A stretch of DNA of 64,000 nucleotides. Origin: Burkholderiales bacterium. Its GTDB lineage: Bacteria > Pseudomonadota > Gammaproteobacteria > Burkholderiales > Burkholderiaceae_C. Of the stretch, positions 42,364 through 52,176 are shown one piece after another. The notes below the pieces were generated by a model. It did no database searches, was not told the origin of the DNA, and saw nothing but the letters and a program-made list of their open reading frames with translations. The first letter of the stretch is position 1, and each line of letters opens with the position of its first letter. Where the stretch lies: the NCBI GenBank assembly GCA_016223165.1, contig JACRPO010000014.1, positions 62,001 through 126,000 on the forward strand, written 5' to 3'. The position numbers and the translations under genes are program-made.

Positions 42364-43398
42364 ATGACTCGCACACCACTTGCTGGTGCAGGCCGGGCGA
42401 GCGCGAGGCGCTGGTCCCGCCGGCTGGTTTCAACCCCGCTGGCTCTGCTGGCTCTGCTGCTGCTGGCGGCCGGCCTCGCCGCCATGCCGGCCGCGGCGCA
42501 GGACTATCCGAACCGGCCGGTGCGCATCATCGTGCCCTTCTCGCCCGGCGGCGCCGTCGACGGGCCGACGCGCGCAGTGGCGCAGGAGCTCGGCCGGCGG
42601 CTCGGCCAACAGATGGTCATCGAGAACAAGCCCGGCGCCGGCGCCACCATCGGCAGCGAGATGGTGGCCAAGGCGCCGCCCGACGGCTACACGCTGCTGC
42701 TGGCCTCGCAGACCAACGCCATCAGCGCCACGCTGTATTCGAAGCTGAGCTTCAACCCGCTCGACGACTTCGTCCCCATCTCGCTCATCGGGCGCGAGAG
42801 CGCCGTGCTGGTGGTGCACCCGTCGCTGCCGGCCACCAATGTGGCCGAGCTGCTGGCGCTGGCGCGCGAGCGCCGCGGCAGCCTCAACTACGCGTCCTCG
42901 GGCAACGGCAGCGGGCAGCACCTGTTCATGGCGCTGTTCGCGACCATGGCCGACATCAAGCTCACGCACGTGCCCTACCGCGGCAGCGGCCAGGCCACCA
43001 CCGACCTGCTCGCCGGCACCGTGCCGCTGGCCTTCCCCGGGCTGGCCGGCATGCTGCAGCACATCAAGGCCGGCAAACTGCGCGCGCTGGCGGTGAGCGG
43101 CAGCAAGCGCTCGTCTCACCTGCCCGATGTGCCCACGCTCGCGGAGGCGGGGCTGGCGGGCTACTCGGCCTACGTGTGGCTCGGGCTGATGGCGCCCAAG
43201 GGCACGCCGCAGGCCATCATCGACAGGTTGCACCGCGAGGTGACCGCAGCGCTCGAGGCCGAACCGGTGAGGCGCTACTTTGCCGAAGCCGGCATCGAGG
43301 CGGCCGGTTCGTCGCCGGCCGAATTCGCCGCCTACTTCCGCGAAGAGCGCGACCGCTGGGCACGCGTCGTCAAGGACACTGGCGCCAAGGTCGACTGA
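42364..43398 (+). CDS. Bug-family (TTT) periplasmic solute-binding protein
   Basis: The signal segment (PLALLALLLLAAGLAAMPAA, cleavage after AQA) leads into DYPNRPVRIIVPFSPGGAVD, VIENKPGAGATIGSEMVAKA and PPDGYTLLLASQTN, with THVPYRGSGQATTDLLAGTV and LPDVPTLAEAGLAGYSAYVW later, a textbook Bug protein of 344 residues. ATG 42364 is used; 42328 is an alternative. The next gene, 23 bp downstream, is an alpha/beta hydrolase, so the ligand may be an ester or the product of that enzyme. Confidence 0.92.
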   Translation: MTRTPLAGAGRASARRWSRRLVSTPLALLALLLLAAGLAAMPAAAQDYPNRPVRIIVPFSPGGAVDGPTRAVAQELGRRLGQQMVIENKPGAGATIGSEMVAKAPPDGYTLLLASQTNAISATLYSKLSFNPLDDFVPISLIGRESAVLVVHPSLPATNVAELLALARERRGSLNYASSGNGSGQHLFMALFATMADIKLTHVPYRGSGQATTDLLAGTVPLAFPGLAGMLQHIKAGKLRALAVSGSKRSSHLPDVPTLAEAGLAGYSAYVWLGLMAPKGTPQAIIDRLHREVTAALEAEPVRRYFAEAGIEAAGSSPAEFAAYFREERDRWARVVKDTGAKVD

Positions 43399-43421
43399 AC
43401 CCTGGAGCCCACCCCCCGATC

Positions 43422-44360
43422 ATGAGCATGAGCACGAACGCAAACCCCGTCAGCGGTGTCGAACACTGGACGAACAAGGAGACGGCCGACGGCGACGTCC
43501 GCCTCTTCCTGTGGGAGAAGTACGCCGGCTCGCCGCAGGGCAAGCCGGCCCTGCTCTTCGTCCACGGCTCGTCGATGGCCTCGACACCTACCTTCGACCT
43601 CTCGGTGCCCGGGCGACCGCATTCGTCGGTGATGGACTGGTTCGCCGAGCGCGGGTTCGTCTGCTGGTGCGTGGACATGGAAGGTTATGGCCGCAGCGAC
43701 AAGCGGCGCGACATCCCGTGCGACATCGCCAACGGCGCCGCCGACCTCGCCGCGGCCACCGACTACATCGCCGCCACGCGCGGCATCCGCAGCTTTCACA
43801 CCTACGGCATCAGCTCGGGCGCGCTGCGCGCCGCGCTCTTCGCGCAGCACCACCCCGAGCGCGTGGCGCGCCTGGCGCTCGATGCGTTCGTCTGGACAGG
43901 CGACGGCGCGCCGACGCTCGAGCAGCGGCGCAAGAAGCTGCCGCAGTTCCTGGCCACGAACCGGCGTCCGATCGACCGCGCCTTCGTGTACTCGATCTTC
44001 GAGCGCGACCACCCCGACTGCGCCGACAAGGCCACCGTGGACGCCTTTGCCGACGCCATCCTGGCGCTCGACGACTCGATGCCCAACGGGACCTACATCG
44101 ACATGTGCTCGAAGCTGCCGGTGGTGGAGCCGGCGCGCATCAAGGTGCCGACGCTCGTGCTGCGCGGCCAGTACGACGGCATCGCGGCGATGGACGACCT
44201 CATCGCCTTCTTCGTGCGCCTGCCGCATCCGGACAAGCAGTTCACGGTGATGCAGGGCATCTCGCACGCGAGCTTCCAGCAGAAGAACTACCTGCTCGTC
44301 TACCAGATCCTGCACGCGTGGTTCACGCAGCCGACGCCGGCGTATACGGGCGGGCCCTGA
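43422..44360 (+). CDS. Alpha/beta hydrolase
   Basis: The 312-residue protein has the oxyanion strand PALLFVHGSSMASTPTFDLS and a WCVDMEGYGRSDKRRDIPCD segment. The nucleophile elbow is YGISSGALRAALFAQHHPER (Gly-Ile-Ser-Ser-Gly). The acid is in VLRGQYDGIAAMDDLI and the catalytic His in GISHASFQQKNYLLVYQILH. There is no signal peptide; cytoplasmic. It follows a Bug gene by 23 bp on the same strand, suggesting hydrolysis of the imported compound. Confidence 0.9.
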   Translation: MSMSTNANPVSGVEHWTNKETADGDVRLFLWEKYAGSPQGKPALLFVHGSSMASTPTFDLSVPGRPHSSVMDWFAERGFVCWCVDMEGYGRSDKRRDIPCDIANGAADLAAATDYIAATRGIRSFHTYGISSGALRAALFAQHHPERVARLALDAFVWTGDGAPTLEQRRKKLPQFLATNRRPIDRAFVYSIFERDHPDCADKATVDAFADAILALDDSMPNGTYIDMCSKLPVVEPARIKVPTLVLRGQYDGIAAMDDLIAFFVRLPHPDKQFTVMQGISHASFQQKNYLLVYQILHAWFTQPTPAYTGGP

Positions 44361-44492
44361 GCCCGCAGGGCGCGGGCTGCGACATCCAGGAGAACCCCGC
44401 ATAGCCCTCGCCCCGGTACGCGTTGCGAAGGTGCCGCGGCTTGCATCGGCGCCTGGGCCGCGGCGCCGCGGCGCGCTGCGGCGCCTCGGCGA

Positions 44493-46733
44493 TCAGCCCT
44501 CCGGCCAGGCCAGCTCGGCGGCGGCTTCCATTTCGAGCGCCCGCCTCACGGCGGCGCGGGCGCGCTGGCGCACGGCGTTGTCGATGCGGCGCGCCGGCCG
44601 CTCGCGCATCACCACGGCCTGCGGCCGCGAAGTGTCTTGCAGCACCTTGGGCTCGAGCGGTGGCGCCGTCACGCGCCACAACGCCAGCATCTCCTGCTGC
44701 GTGCGCAGCCAGGCCGGCAATTCGGGCGCGCTGCCGGTGCTCGGCATGACGCCCAGCACGCTGAAGGCGACCACGCCGGCCGCGACGAGTGCGCGCGGCC
44801 TGCCCATCGACCAGGCCATCACCGTGGCCGGCCGCGGGGTGGGCGGGGGCGGCGCCAGGCGCGCGAACTCGCTTGCTTCGCCGGCGCGGGCCAGCGTGCG
44901 TGGCGGACAGCGCGCCTCCGGGTTCCACAGCAGCCCGGCGCGCTCGGCCAGCCGCCCGACGGCGGGGCTGGCACTGACCACCGTGAGCGGTACCGCCAGC
45001 ATGAGCGGCATCAGCAGCAGCCAGCCCTGCGTGCCGGCGGCGCCGGCCAGCCCGAGGCCGTCGCCTCCGAGGTCCAGCCCCATCCACAGTGTCACGATCA
45101 GCGCCGGCGGCAGCACCAGCCGGCCGACGCGCGCCCAGGCGTCGCGCCAGGCCACCGCGTCGGCCTGGCGCGAGGGCGAGCGCCAGTCGAGCTTCAGGCC
45201 GGTGAGCGCGCTGAGCACGAAGAGGCTGTGCGCCAGCATGCGCAGCGGCGCCTGCATCGCCGACAGCGCCAGCTCGGCCAACGCGCTCGCCACCAGGCGC
45301 ACCGTGCCGCCGTATTGCACCTGCTCGCGCCGCGCGAGCACGGCCAGCACGGCCAGCACGCGCGGCAGCAGCAGCAGCACGAGCGTCAGCGTCCAGAGCG
45401 CCGCGGCGCCCGCGCTGCCGTGCCGCGCCGCCACCGCGAAGCCCAGGCCGATGAAGGCCAGCCAGAGCGGCGCCACGACATAGGAGAACGCCGCCGTGCC
45501 GAAGGTGGCGCGGTGCACCGGCCGCCACCCGGGCTCGGCGACCAGGCGCGCGTTCTGCAGGTTGCCCTGGCACCAGCGGCGGTCGCGCTGCAGCTCGTCG
45601 AGCAGGTGCGGTGGGTTCTGCTCCCAGCTGCCTGCGAGTTGCGGCGCCAGCCACACCTCGTAGCCGCCGCGCGACATCATCGCCGCCTCGACGAAGTCGT
45701 GCGAGAGGATCTCGCCGGCGAGGCCACCGCGCCCGGGGAGCCTGGAGAGCGCGCAATGCTTCATGAAGGGCTCGACGCGGATGATGGCGTTGTGGCCCCA
45801 GTAGTGCGAATCGCCGAGCTGCCAGAAGGCCATGCCGAGGCTGAACAGGCGCCCGGTGACGCGGTTGGCGAACTGTTGCGCGCGCGCGTGCAGCGTGCCG
45901 TGGCCGCAGGGCTGCGGCAGCGTCTGCACGATGCCGGCGCGCGGGTGCGCTTCCATCAGCCGCACCAGCTCGACCAGCGTGTCGCCGTGCATCGTGCTGT
46001 CGGCGTCGAGCACCACCATGTAGCGGTAATTGCGGCCCCAGCGCCGGCAAAAATCGGCCAGGTTGCCGGCCTTGCGCTGCACGCGGCGCTGTCGCCAGCG
46101 GTAAAAAATGCGGCCACCTTCGCCCACCGCTGCGTCGCCCAGCGCGCGGCGCAACTCGTCCCAGGCGCGCAGCTCGGCGGCGCGCAGCGCCGGGTCGCTG
46201 GTGTCGCTCAGCACGTAGATGTCGAACAGCGACAGCGCGCCCGTCGCCGCCAGCGACTCGCAGGTGGCGCGCAGGCCGCCGAAGACGGTGGCGATGTCCT
46301 CGTTGCACACGGGCATGACGACCGCCGTGCGCGCTTCGCGGTGGATGGGCCGGCGCTCCTCGGGCAGGCGCAGGGCGTGGCCGTCGCCGCGCCACATCAC
46401 CCAGGCGCCGGTGGCCGCCGTCGCGAAGCCGGTGCCGACCCAGGTGAAGAGCAGCACCAGCAGCGCGCTGTAGAGCCACGCCGCCACGCCGGCATCGGGA
46501 GGCAGCGCCTGCCATTGCACGGCGGCGGCCAGCGTGGCCATCACCGCAACGAGGGCGGCCAGCACGCCGCGACGGCGCCGCGCCGCGCCGTGCCACGGCG
46601 CCTGGTGGGGCGGGACCGGCATGCGCATGCCCGGCCACAGCGCGAACAGCACGCCGCGCAGCAGGCCGAACCACGGCCGCGGCGTCATCGACGAGCGCCG
46701 GATCGGCGGGGCGGTGCGGGAGCTGGCTGTCAT
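44493..46733 (-). CDS. opgH: Osmoregulated periplasmic glucan glucosyltransferase OpgH (MdoH)
   Basis: A large inner-membrane glycosyltransferase (746 residues). The GT2 catalytic domain starts TAVVMPVCNEDIATVFGGLR, with the DxD-type motif in MVVLDADSTMHGDTLVELVR, the acidic motif GEILSHDFVEAAMMSRGGYE and the Q-x-x-R-W motif LQRDRRWCQGNLQNARLV. Membrane helices flank it on both sides (for example FSYVVAPLWLAFIGLGFAVA). It polymerises the beta-1,2-glucan backbone of periplasmic glucans from UDP-glucose. Four bp separate it from opgG, so the two are one operon. Confidence 0.93.
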   Translation of the reverse strand: MTASSRTAPPIRRSSMTPRPWFGLLRGVLFALWPGMRMPVPPHQAPWHGAARRRRGVLAALVAVMATLAAAVQWQALPPDAGVAAWLYSALLVLLFTWVGTGFATAATGAWVMWRGDGHALRLPEERRPIHREARTAVVMPVCNEDIATVFGGLRATCESLAATGALSLFDIYVLSDTSDPALRAAELRAWDELRRALGDAAVGEGGRIFYRWRQRRVQRKAGNLADFCRRWGRNYRYMVVLDADSTMHGDTLVELVRLMEAHPRAGIVQTLPQPCGHGTLHARAQQFANRVTGRLFSLGMAFWQLGDSHYWGHNAIIRVEPFMKHCALSRLPGRGGLAGEILSHDFVEAAMMSRGGYEVWLAPQLAGSWEQNPPHLLDELQRDRRWCQGNLQNARLVAEPGWRPVHRATFGTAAFSYVVAPLWLAFIGLGFAVAARHGSAGAAALWTLTLVLLLLPRVLAVLAVLARREQVQYGGTVRLVASALAELALSAMQAPLRMLAHSLFVLSALTGLKLDWRSPSRQADAVAWRDAWARVGRLVLPPALIVTLWMGLDLGGDGLGLAGAAGTQGWLLLMPLMLAVPLTVVSASPAVGRLAERAGLLWNPEARCPPRTLARAGEASEFARLAPPPPTPRPATVMAWSMGRPRALVAAGVVAFSVLGVMPSTGSAPELPAWLRTQQEMLALWRVTAPPLEPKVLQDTSRPQAVVMRERPARRIDNAVRQRARAAVRRALEMEAAAELAWPEG

Positions 46734-46737
46734 CTCG

Positions 46738-48246
46738 TCACTCCGGGGGCAAGGCGTATGCCCAGGTCTCGCTGAGCGTGCGTTCGCCGGCCTGCAGGAA
46801 GGCGCGCAACTCGACGGCCTGCTTCGGGTCGATGCGCTCGAAGTCGATCGTCACGCGCCAGCCGCCCGTGACGGCGTTGGGCTGCGCGATGGCGCGCAGC
46901 GCGCGCACGTTGGCGTTGCCGCTGGCGCTGGCGCGCACGGCATCGGCGGGCAGGCCGGCCAGCGCCGGGCCGACGAAGTCGACATGGAATTGCAGCGCCC
47001 CCCGCGGGCGCGGCAGCTTCGGGTCTCGCCAGCCGTGGCCGCGGCGCGACTGCACCACCCAGGCGCCGGGCGGCTCGGCGAGGCCGGCGCCGCCGATGTG
47101 CACCCGCCAAGCCAGCTCGAGCGGGCGGCCGGGCTCGGGCAGGAGATCGGGCACCCACGCCGCGGCGATGTTGTCGTGCGTCTCGTCGGGCGTGCCGAAC
47201 TGCAGCAATTGCACGCGCCCGGCGCCCCAGTCGCCGAGCGGCTCGACCCAGGCACTGGGCCTGCGGTCGTAGCGCGTCTCGAGGTCCTCGTAGCTGGCGA
47301 AGACGCGGTCGCGCTGCATGAGGCCGAAGCCGCGCGGCGACGTGGCCGCGAAAGAAGTGACGAAGACGCCGCGCGGGTTGGAGAGCGGCCGCCAGAGCCA
47401 CTCGGCGCCCGCCGCCGGGCCTAGCGCCACCTGCAGGCCGTCGGAGTCGTGCACCTCGGGGCGGTAGTCATCGGTCGCCGGCTGGTTCTCGCCGGTGAGG
47501 AACATGCTCGTGAGCGGCGCGATGCCGAGCTGGTGCACCGGCGCGCGCAGGCGGATGCGGGCGCGCACGTCCACCGTCGTCGTCGCGCCCGGGCGCACGA
47601 GGAACTGGTAGGCGCCGGTGACGCGCGGGCTGTCCAGCAGCGCGTAGAAGCGCATCTCGCGCGCGCCCGGCGCAGGCCGCTCGAGCCAGAAGGACGTGAA
47701 GGACGGGAACTCCTCGGTCGTGCCGCCCACCATGTCGACGGCCAGGCCGCGCGCCGAGAGCCCGTAGTGCAGGCCGGCACCGACGGCGCGGAAGTAGCTC
47801 GCGCCGAGGAAGACGATCACCTCGTCGCTGTAGGCCGGGCCGTTGAGCGGGAAGTGCAGGCGCCAGCCCGCCGCGCCCGGCACCGGCAGGCCCGCCGCCT
47901 TGCCGTCGTTGCGGAACATCGAGGCCGGCACGGCGATCGGGCGCGCCTCGCCGCCGACGATCTCGTGCAGGGTCAGCGGCTGCTGGAAGGTGCGCCCCAG
48001 CGGCAGGAAGTGCACCTGGAACGGCGAGCCCGTGTCGCGCCACAGCGCCTTGTCGGGCACGAAACGAACGCTGCGATATTCGTCGTAGCTCAGCGCCGCC
48101 AGGCGCGCGTTGCCGGCCGGGGGCTGGTAGGGGCGCGCGGCCAGCGCCTCGGCCTCGCGCGCCACGTCCTCGAAGCCGAAGGCCCCCGCGCCCGACACGA
48201 AGAACGCCGCCGCCGATGCGGCGAGCAGGCGCCGCAGCTCGGGCAC
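46738..48246 (-). CDS. opgG: Periplasmic glucan biosynthesis protein OpgG (MdoG)
   Basis: The mature part starts FGFEDVAREAEALAARPYQP, equivalent to the known OpgG start, and continues with YDEYRSVRFVPDKALWRDTG, FPLNGPAYSDEVIVFLGASY, FPSFTSFWLERPAPGAREMR and SSPRGFGLMQRDR-type segments (here TSPRGFGLMQRDRVFASYED). The GTG at 48246 gives a compact signal peptide (LLAASAAAFFVSGAGA) and 502 residues, close to E. coli OpgG. Open frame continues upstream to 48363, but that part is Arg/Pro-rich and not signal-like. OpgG acts in the periplasm on glucan branching or release. Confidence 0.9.
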   Translation of the reverse strand: MPELRRLLAASAAAFFVSGAGAFGFEDVAREAEALAARPYQPPAGNARLAALSYDEYRSVRFVPDKALWRDTGSPFQVHFLPLGRTFQQPLTLHEIVGGEARPIAVPASMFRNDGKAAGLPVPGAAGWRLHFPLNGPAYSDEVIVFLGASYFRAVGAGLHYGLSARGLAVDMVGGTTEEFPSFTSFWLERPAPGAREMRFYALLDSPRVTGAYQFLVRPGATTTVDVRARIRLRAPVHQLGIAPLTSMFLTGENQPATDDYRPEVHDSDGLQVALGPAAGAEWLWRPLSNPRGVFVTSFAATSPRGFGLMQRDRVFASYEDLETRYDRRPSAWVEPLGDWGAGRVQLLQFGTPDETHDNIAAAWVPDLLPEPGRPLELAWRVHIGGAGLAEPPGAWVVQSRRGHGWRDPKLPRPRGALQFHVDFVGPALAGLPADAVRASASGNANVRALRAIAQPNAVTGGWRVTIDFERIDPKQAVELRAFLQAGERTLSETWAYALPPE

Positions 48247-48723
48247 GGCAGTGAAGCGCGCCGAGGGACCACGGGGAATGCAGCGGAGGGTATGGACAAG
48301 GGGATTCGGCACGGTTCGAGGGCGATCACAAGCGCTTCCGGCAGCGGAAGAGAACGCTCGCAAGGGCCATGCCGAATGACAACGCCACGGCCGAGCCCGG
48401 GAAACAGAGTGTGACCGCTGGCCGGGGTGGCGAGGGCACGCGAAGGGCCGGCATGGTGCCGGCTCGGCGTGAAACCGCGGTGCCGTAGGGCTATTCAGCC
48501 GGGCACGCGAATTGCCTCGCCGGCAAGAATGACCGGCACCGGCGACGGCACGGTGCCTTCGCGCGCGGCATGAAGAGCCTGCCGGCGCACGTGCGCCGCG
48601 CCCGACGCCCGTGCCGCTCGGGCTCGGTGGTCTGGCGCGGCGGGACGCCGCTCAATGCGGGTCGAGTGCGCGCGGCGAGAGGGCGGGTTCAGCGCGCAGA
48701 TTCAGCGCGTGGGCCGGGCGCGT
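48247..48723. other. Intergenic region with a hairpin, no gene seen
   Basis: 477 bp between opgG and the DUF4148 gene. At 48447-48463 there is a perfect inverted repeat, GCCGGCA-TGG-TGCCGGC, without a following T-tract, so it is not a clear terminator. The opgGH promoter must lie here; I see no gene-like frame on either strand. Confidence 0.5.
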
Positions 48724-49092
48724 TCAGCGCGCCGCGATCATCGTGCCGGCCTGGCGCCCGCGCTGGCGCGACAGGGCGAACGAGCCGCTGTCTTCACCCA
48801 TCAACGCGGCCGTCGCGGCGCGGTCGGCGCCGAGCACTTCGGCCTGCACGGCGGCGCGCGACTTGGTGCTCTTGGCCGCGGCCATGTGGTTGTAGGTGGT
48901 GGACCACACGCGCATCGAACCGTCGCGCCGGGCCTGGGCCAGTTCCGACTGCACTTCGGCGCGCGTGGCGCTGCTCGCGGCCGCTTGCGGATATTCGTAC
49001 GTCGCTTCCTGGGCGAATGCGGGGCTGCCGGCGAAGCCGATGGCGGCGAGCGTGGTGGTGGCGACGACTTGGGAGAGGGAGAGCTTGTTCAT
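48724..49092 (-). CDS. DUF4148-family exported protein
   Basis: Signal peptide (QVVATTTLAAIGFAGSPAFA) followed by a short domain with TRAEVQSELAQARRDGSMRV and KSRAAVQAEVLGADRAATAA, two copies of the 'R-AEV-EL-AR--G' repeat that defines DUF4148, a family confined mostly to Burkholderiales. Length is 122 residues. The ATG at 49092 has GAAGG eight bases upstream; the in-frame ATG at 49128 is poorer. Function unknown; probably periplasmic. Confidence 0.9.
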   Translation of the reverse strand: MNKLSLSQVVATTTLAAIGFAGSPAFAQEATYEYPQAAASSATRAEVQSELAQARRDGSMRVWSTTYNHMAAAKSTKSRAAVQAEVLGADRAATAALMGEDSGSFALSRQRGRQAGTMIAAR

Positions 49093-49266
49093 GGTCTTGC
49101 CTTCGTGAGTGGGTTGAACGTCCTGCATCGACGTGAAGGCATTGTTCGAAGCGCGCCCGCGGCCTGGCGAACACGAGGATTACAAATCGGTCATCTTGGA
49201 CCGTGCGGCGTAAGGTCCGCGCAAGGCGCGACGCGCGCCCGAGGCGGGATCGTCAGGACGCGTGCG

Positions 49267-52128
49267 TCATCGCCGCAGCCACCACGCCGCCGCCTCGCCC
49301 CGCGACTGCAGCGCCAGCTTGTCGAGGATGTTGGCGACATGCCGCTTCACCGTGTGCGGGCTGATGTCGAGCGCACGCGCGATGAGCTTGTTGCTCTGGC
49401 CCCGGGCCATCAGCTCCAGCACCTCGAGCTCGCGCGCGCTGAGGGCGATCGCACCCGCCGGTGGCGCGGCGGGCCAGGGCACTTCGGCCGATGCAGGTGC
49501 CGTGGCCGCGGGGGTCGATGCCGGCACCGTCGGCGCGGTCCGCCCGTCCGCGCGGGCGTCGCGCTCGTCGGCGGCCGGCGGCCGCAGGCGCGCCGCCAGT
49601 GCCGAGAGCTCGGCGAGCGCCCGCGCCAGGTCACCCGCCAGCTGCGCCGCGAGGCCCTCGCTCAGCGCCTGCAGCACCGACGGGCCGGCCATCAGGGCAT
49701 AGCCCGGCGAGGACTCGTCGCGCATGCGTTCGAACGCCGGGCGCGCCATGCGCGCCGCGGCATCGGCGTCGCCTGCGCGCAGCCAGGCATGGGCGCCGCG
49801 CAGCTGCAGCTCCACCGCATGCGCATGCACGTCCATCGTCGCGAGGCGGGGCTCGAGCTGCGCGAAGAGCTGCGCCGCCTCGGGCCAGCGGCCGGCCGCG
49901 GCGGCGTGGCGCGCGCGCACGGCGATGGCGCGGCCGTTCTGGTGCTCGGCGCTGCGCAGCGGGTCTTCCTTCAGCCACTCGGCCCAGCGCTCGAGCACCG
50001 GCGGCGCTTCGCCGAGCAGGTGGCTGATGCGCACGCCGTAGACGGCGAGGTGGTGCTGCCACAGGCGCCGGCGGTCGGGCGCGGCATCGAGGTTGCGCTC
50101 GCGCAGGGCCTCCAGGCGCGCGCGCACCTCGCCGGCGCGGCCGCTGATCGCGCCCTCGATGAGGCGGAACATCTGCACCGTGATGTCGGTCTCGCCCGAG
50201 CAGGCGAGCCAGCGCTGGTCGTCCTCGGCGGCGCGCGCCGCCTCGCGCGCCGCCTCGACGCGGCCGGCCCACAGGTGGCCGTAGGCCTGCAGCATCAGGA
50301 TGTCGGCGCGCAGCGCCAGCGGCTGGCCACGCAGCTGCAGCGTCGCGCCGTCGACGTAGCGCTGCATCTGCCGCCGCATGCCCGGCAGCGTGCCCCAGTT
50401 CGCCGCCGGCACGCACTCCCACCACTCGTAGAGGGTGGCGCCGGCCTCGAGCGAGTCGAGCACCTCGCCGTACAGGTGCTGCACCTCCCGATGCTGGCCG
50501 CGGCGGAAGTGCTGCGTCGCGTCGGAGATGAGCAGCAGGCGCCGCGCGCTCGGCTCGAGCGGCTGGGCGCGCAGCTGCGCGATCAGCGCCTCGGAGGCCT
50601 CGTTGCGGTCGGCCACGTACAAGGCCATGGCGTGCACGGCCTGCGTGCGCTCGCGCGCCTTGCGCTGGCGCGGCGTCTCCTCGCTCGCTGCCGGCAGCGC
50701 CGCCACGTGCGCGCCGTGCCGGGCCACCGCATCCCAGTCCCAGCGCAGCAGCGCGGCGCCGGCGGCCAGCGCTGCCAGCACCACAGAGCGATCGCGCCAG
50801 CCGGCGTCGAACTGCGCCAGCATGCGCTCGACATCGCCCGGACCCTCGTGCAGGAAGAGCGCCGGCGCGGCGTCGTCGAGTGCCTCCTCGGCGCCGGCCC
50901 AGTCGCCGGCCTGCAGCAGGTAGCCGACGCGGCGCAGCGGGTCGGGCTCGCCGGCCGCGGCGCGATGAAGCAGCGCGGCCAGCTCACCCGGCAAGCGCTG
51001 CTGCAGGCGCGCCTGCAAGGCGTCGCGGAAGAGGTCGTGCAGCACGAGCGTGCGCTCGCGCGCCTGCAGCGGCGTGGCGAAGAGGGCACGGCGCTCGATC
51101 TCGTCCAGCCGCAGCGCGGCGTGGCGGTCGCCGCTCACCGCCGCCGCGCGTGCCGCGGTGAGCTCGGGCAGCACCGAGCAGCGCAGCAGGAAGTCGTGCA
51201 GTTCGGCGGGCAGCGCGTCGAGCACTTCGCTCGCGAGGTAGTCGAAGAGGTAGCGCTCGCCGAGCGCGCGCGCGGCCAGGCCGGGGCGCGTCTGCTGCGC
51301 CAGCAGGGCCAGGCGCAGCCCCGCCGGCCAGCCCTGCGTGCGCTCGTGCAGCGAGGGGCCGGCGGGGCCGTTTCCGCCATTTCCATCGCCTGCGCCATCT
51401 GCACCATCGGCGCCACCTGCACCCTCTGCGCCACTGGCACGACCTGCGCCCCTGGCGCCACTCGCATCGAGCCCGGCGCTCGCCAGCAGCTCGGCGCTCT
51501 CGGCTTCGCTGAAGCGCAGCGCCTCGGGGCCGACCTCGGCCAGTTCGCCCGCGGCACGCAGGCGCGCCAGCGCCAACGGCGGCGCCTCGCGGCTGGTGAG
51601 CACGAGGCACCACTGGCGCGGCAGGCGCTCGATGAGCAGGTCTCCCAGGCCGATGAGGTCGGCGTTGCGCACGCGATGCAGGTCCTCCATCACGATGACG
51701 CCGTGCGCGGCGTCGGCATGGGCCAGCGCCGTGAGCAGCTCCTCCACGGCCCGCCGCGCCGCCGCCGTGCCCTGGTGCATCTGCCCCACCAGCGCATCGG
51801 GCAGCGTGCGCCAGGGCAGGTCGTAGGGTTCGAGCGCCGCGGCCAGGCAGGCGAAGAGGCGCGCCGCATCGTCGTCGGCGTCGAGCGACACCCAGGCCAG
51901 CGCCGAGCCCTCCTCCTCCAGCCGGCGGGCCAGGGCGGCGAGCGCGCTCGTCTTGCCGTAGCCCGCCGGCGCCTGCAGCAGCACGACGCGCTGCTGCCGC
52001 GTCGCCGCGAGCAGCCGCTCGTCGAGCGCCGGCCGCTCGATGCGCTGCGCGCGCGGTTGCGCCGGCTGGATCTTGGTGGCCGCGAAGCGGGTGATCGGGC
52101 TGCGGGTCTGGGCTCGGGTCTCGGTCAC
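49267..52128 (-). CDS. Large ATP-dependent LuxR-family regulator (MalT type)
   Basis: 953 residues in the STAND/MalT order. An N-terminal NTPase has Walker A LLQAPAGYGKTSALAALARR and a Walker-B-like GVIVMEDLHRVRNADLIGLG. A winged-helix stretch, a long TPR-like helical sensor region (about 430-860) and a C-terminal LuxR helix-turn-helix (LSARELEVLELMARGQSNKL... ALDISPHTVKRHVANILDKL) follow. Between the NTPase and the helical region lies a Gly/Ala/Asp-rich insert from a 9-bp minisatellite (about residues 224-247). MalT-type proteins need an inducer and ATP to oligomerise and activate transcription; the inducer is unknown, and no adjacent gene is an obvious target. Confidence 0.9.
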   Translation of the reverse strand: MTETRAQTRSPITRFAATKIQPAQPRAQRIERPALDERLLAATRQQRVVLLQAPAGYGKTSALAALARRLEEEGSALAWVSLDADDDAARLFACLAAALEPYDLPWRTLPDALVGQMHQGTAAARRAVEELLTALAHADAAHGVIVMEDLHRVRNADLIGLGDLLIERLPRQWCLVLTSREAPPLALARLRAAGELAEVGPEALRFSEAESAELLASAGLDASGARGAGRASGAEGAGGADGADGAGDGNGGNGPAGPSLHERTQGWPAGLRLALLAQQTRPGLAARALGERYLFDYLASEVLDALPAELHDFLLRCSVLPELTAARAAAVSGDRHAALRLDEIERRALFATPLQARERTLVLHDLFRDALQARLQQRLPGELAALLHRAAAGEPDPLRRVGYLLQAGDWAGAEEALDDAAPALFLHEGPGDVERMLAQFDAGWRDRSVVLAALAAGAALLRWDWDAVARHGAHVAALPAASEETPRQRKARERTQAVHAMALYVADRNEASEALIAQLRAQPLEPSARRLLLISDATQHFRRGQHREVQHLYGEVLDSLEAGATLYEWWECVPAANWGTLPGMRRQMQRYVDGATLQLRGQPLALRADILMLQAYGHLWAGRVEAAREAARAAEDDQRWLACSGETDITVQMFRLIEGAISGRAGEVRARLEALRERNLDAAPDRRRLWQHHLAVYGVRISHLLGEAPPVLERWAEWLKEDPLRSAEHQNGRAIAVRARHAAAAGRWPEAAQLFAQLEPRLATMDVHAHAVELQLRGAHAWLRAGDADAAARMARPAFERMRDESSPGYALMAGPSVLQALSEGLAAQLAGDLARALAELSALAARLRPPAADERDARADGRTAPTVPASTPAATAPASAEVPWPAAPPAGAIALSARELEVLELMARGQSNKLIARALDISPHTVKRHVANILDKLALQSRGEAAAWWLRR
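51388..51459. repeat. 9-bp minisatellite inside the LuxR/MalT-type gene, eight copies
   Basis: Eight consecutive 9-bp units related to ATCTGCACC/ACCTGCGCC on the + strand. On the minus strand they encode Gly-Ala-(Gly/Asp/Glu/Arg) triplets. The frame is preserved. Confidence 0.82.
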
Positions 52129-52176
52129 GGCAGCGATCGTATCGGCGCCCGCTCCCGGGTCCGCGACGCAGCCGCC

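Noticed and set aside
48447..48463. Hairpin as a rho-independent terminator
   Set aside because: The stem is strong, but there is no T-rich tract on either side.
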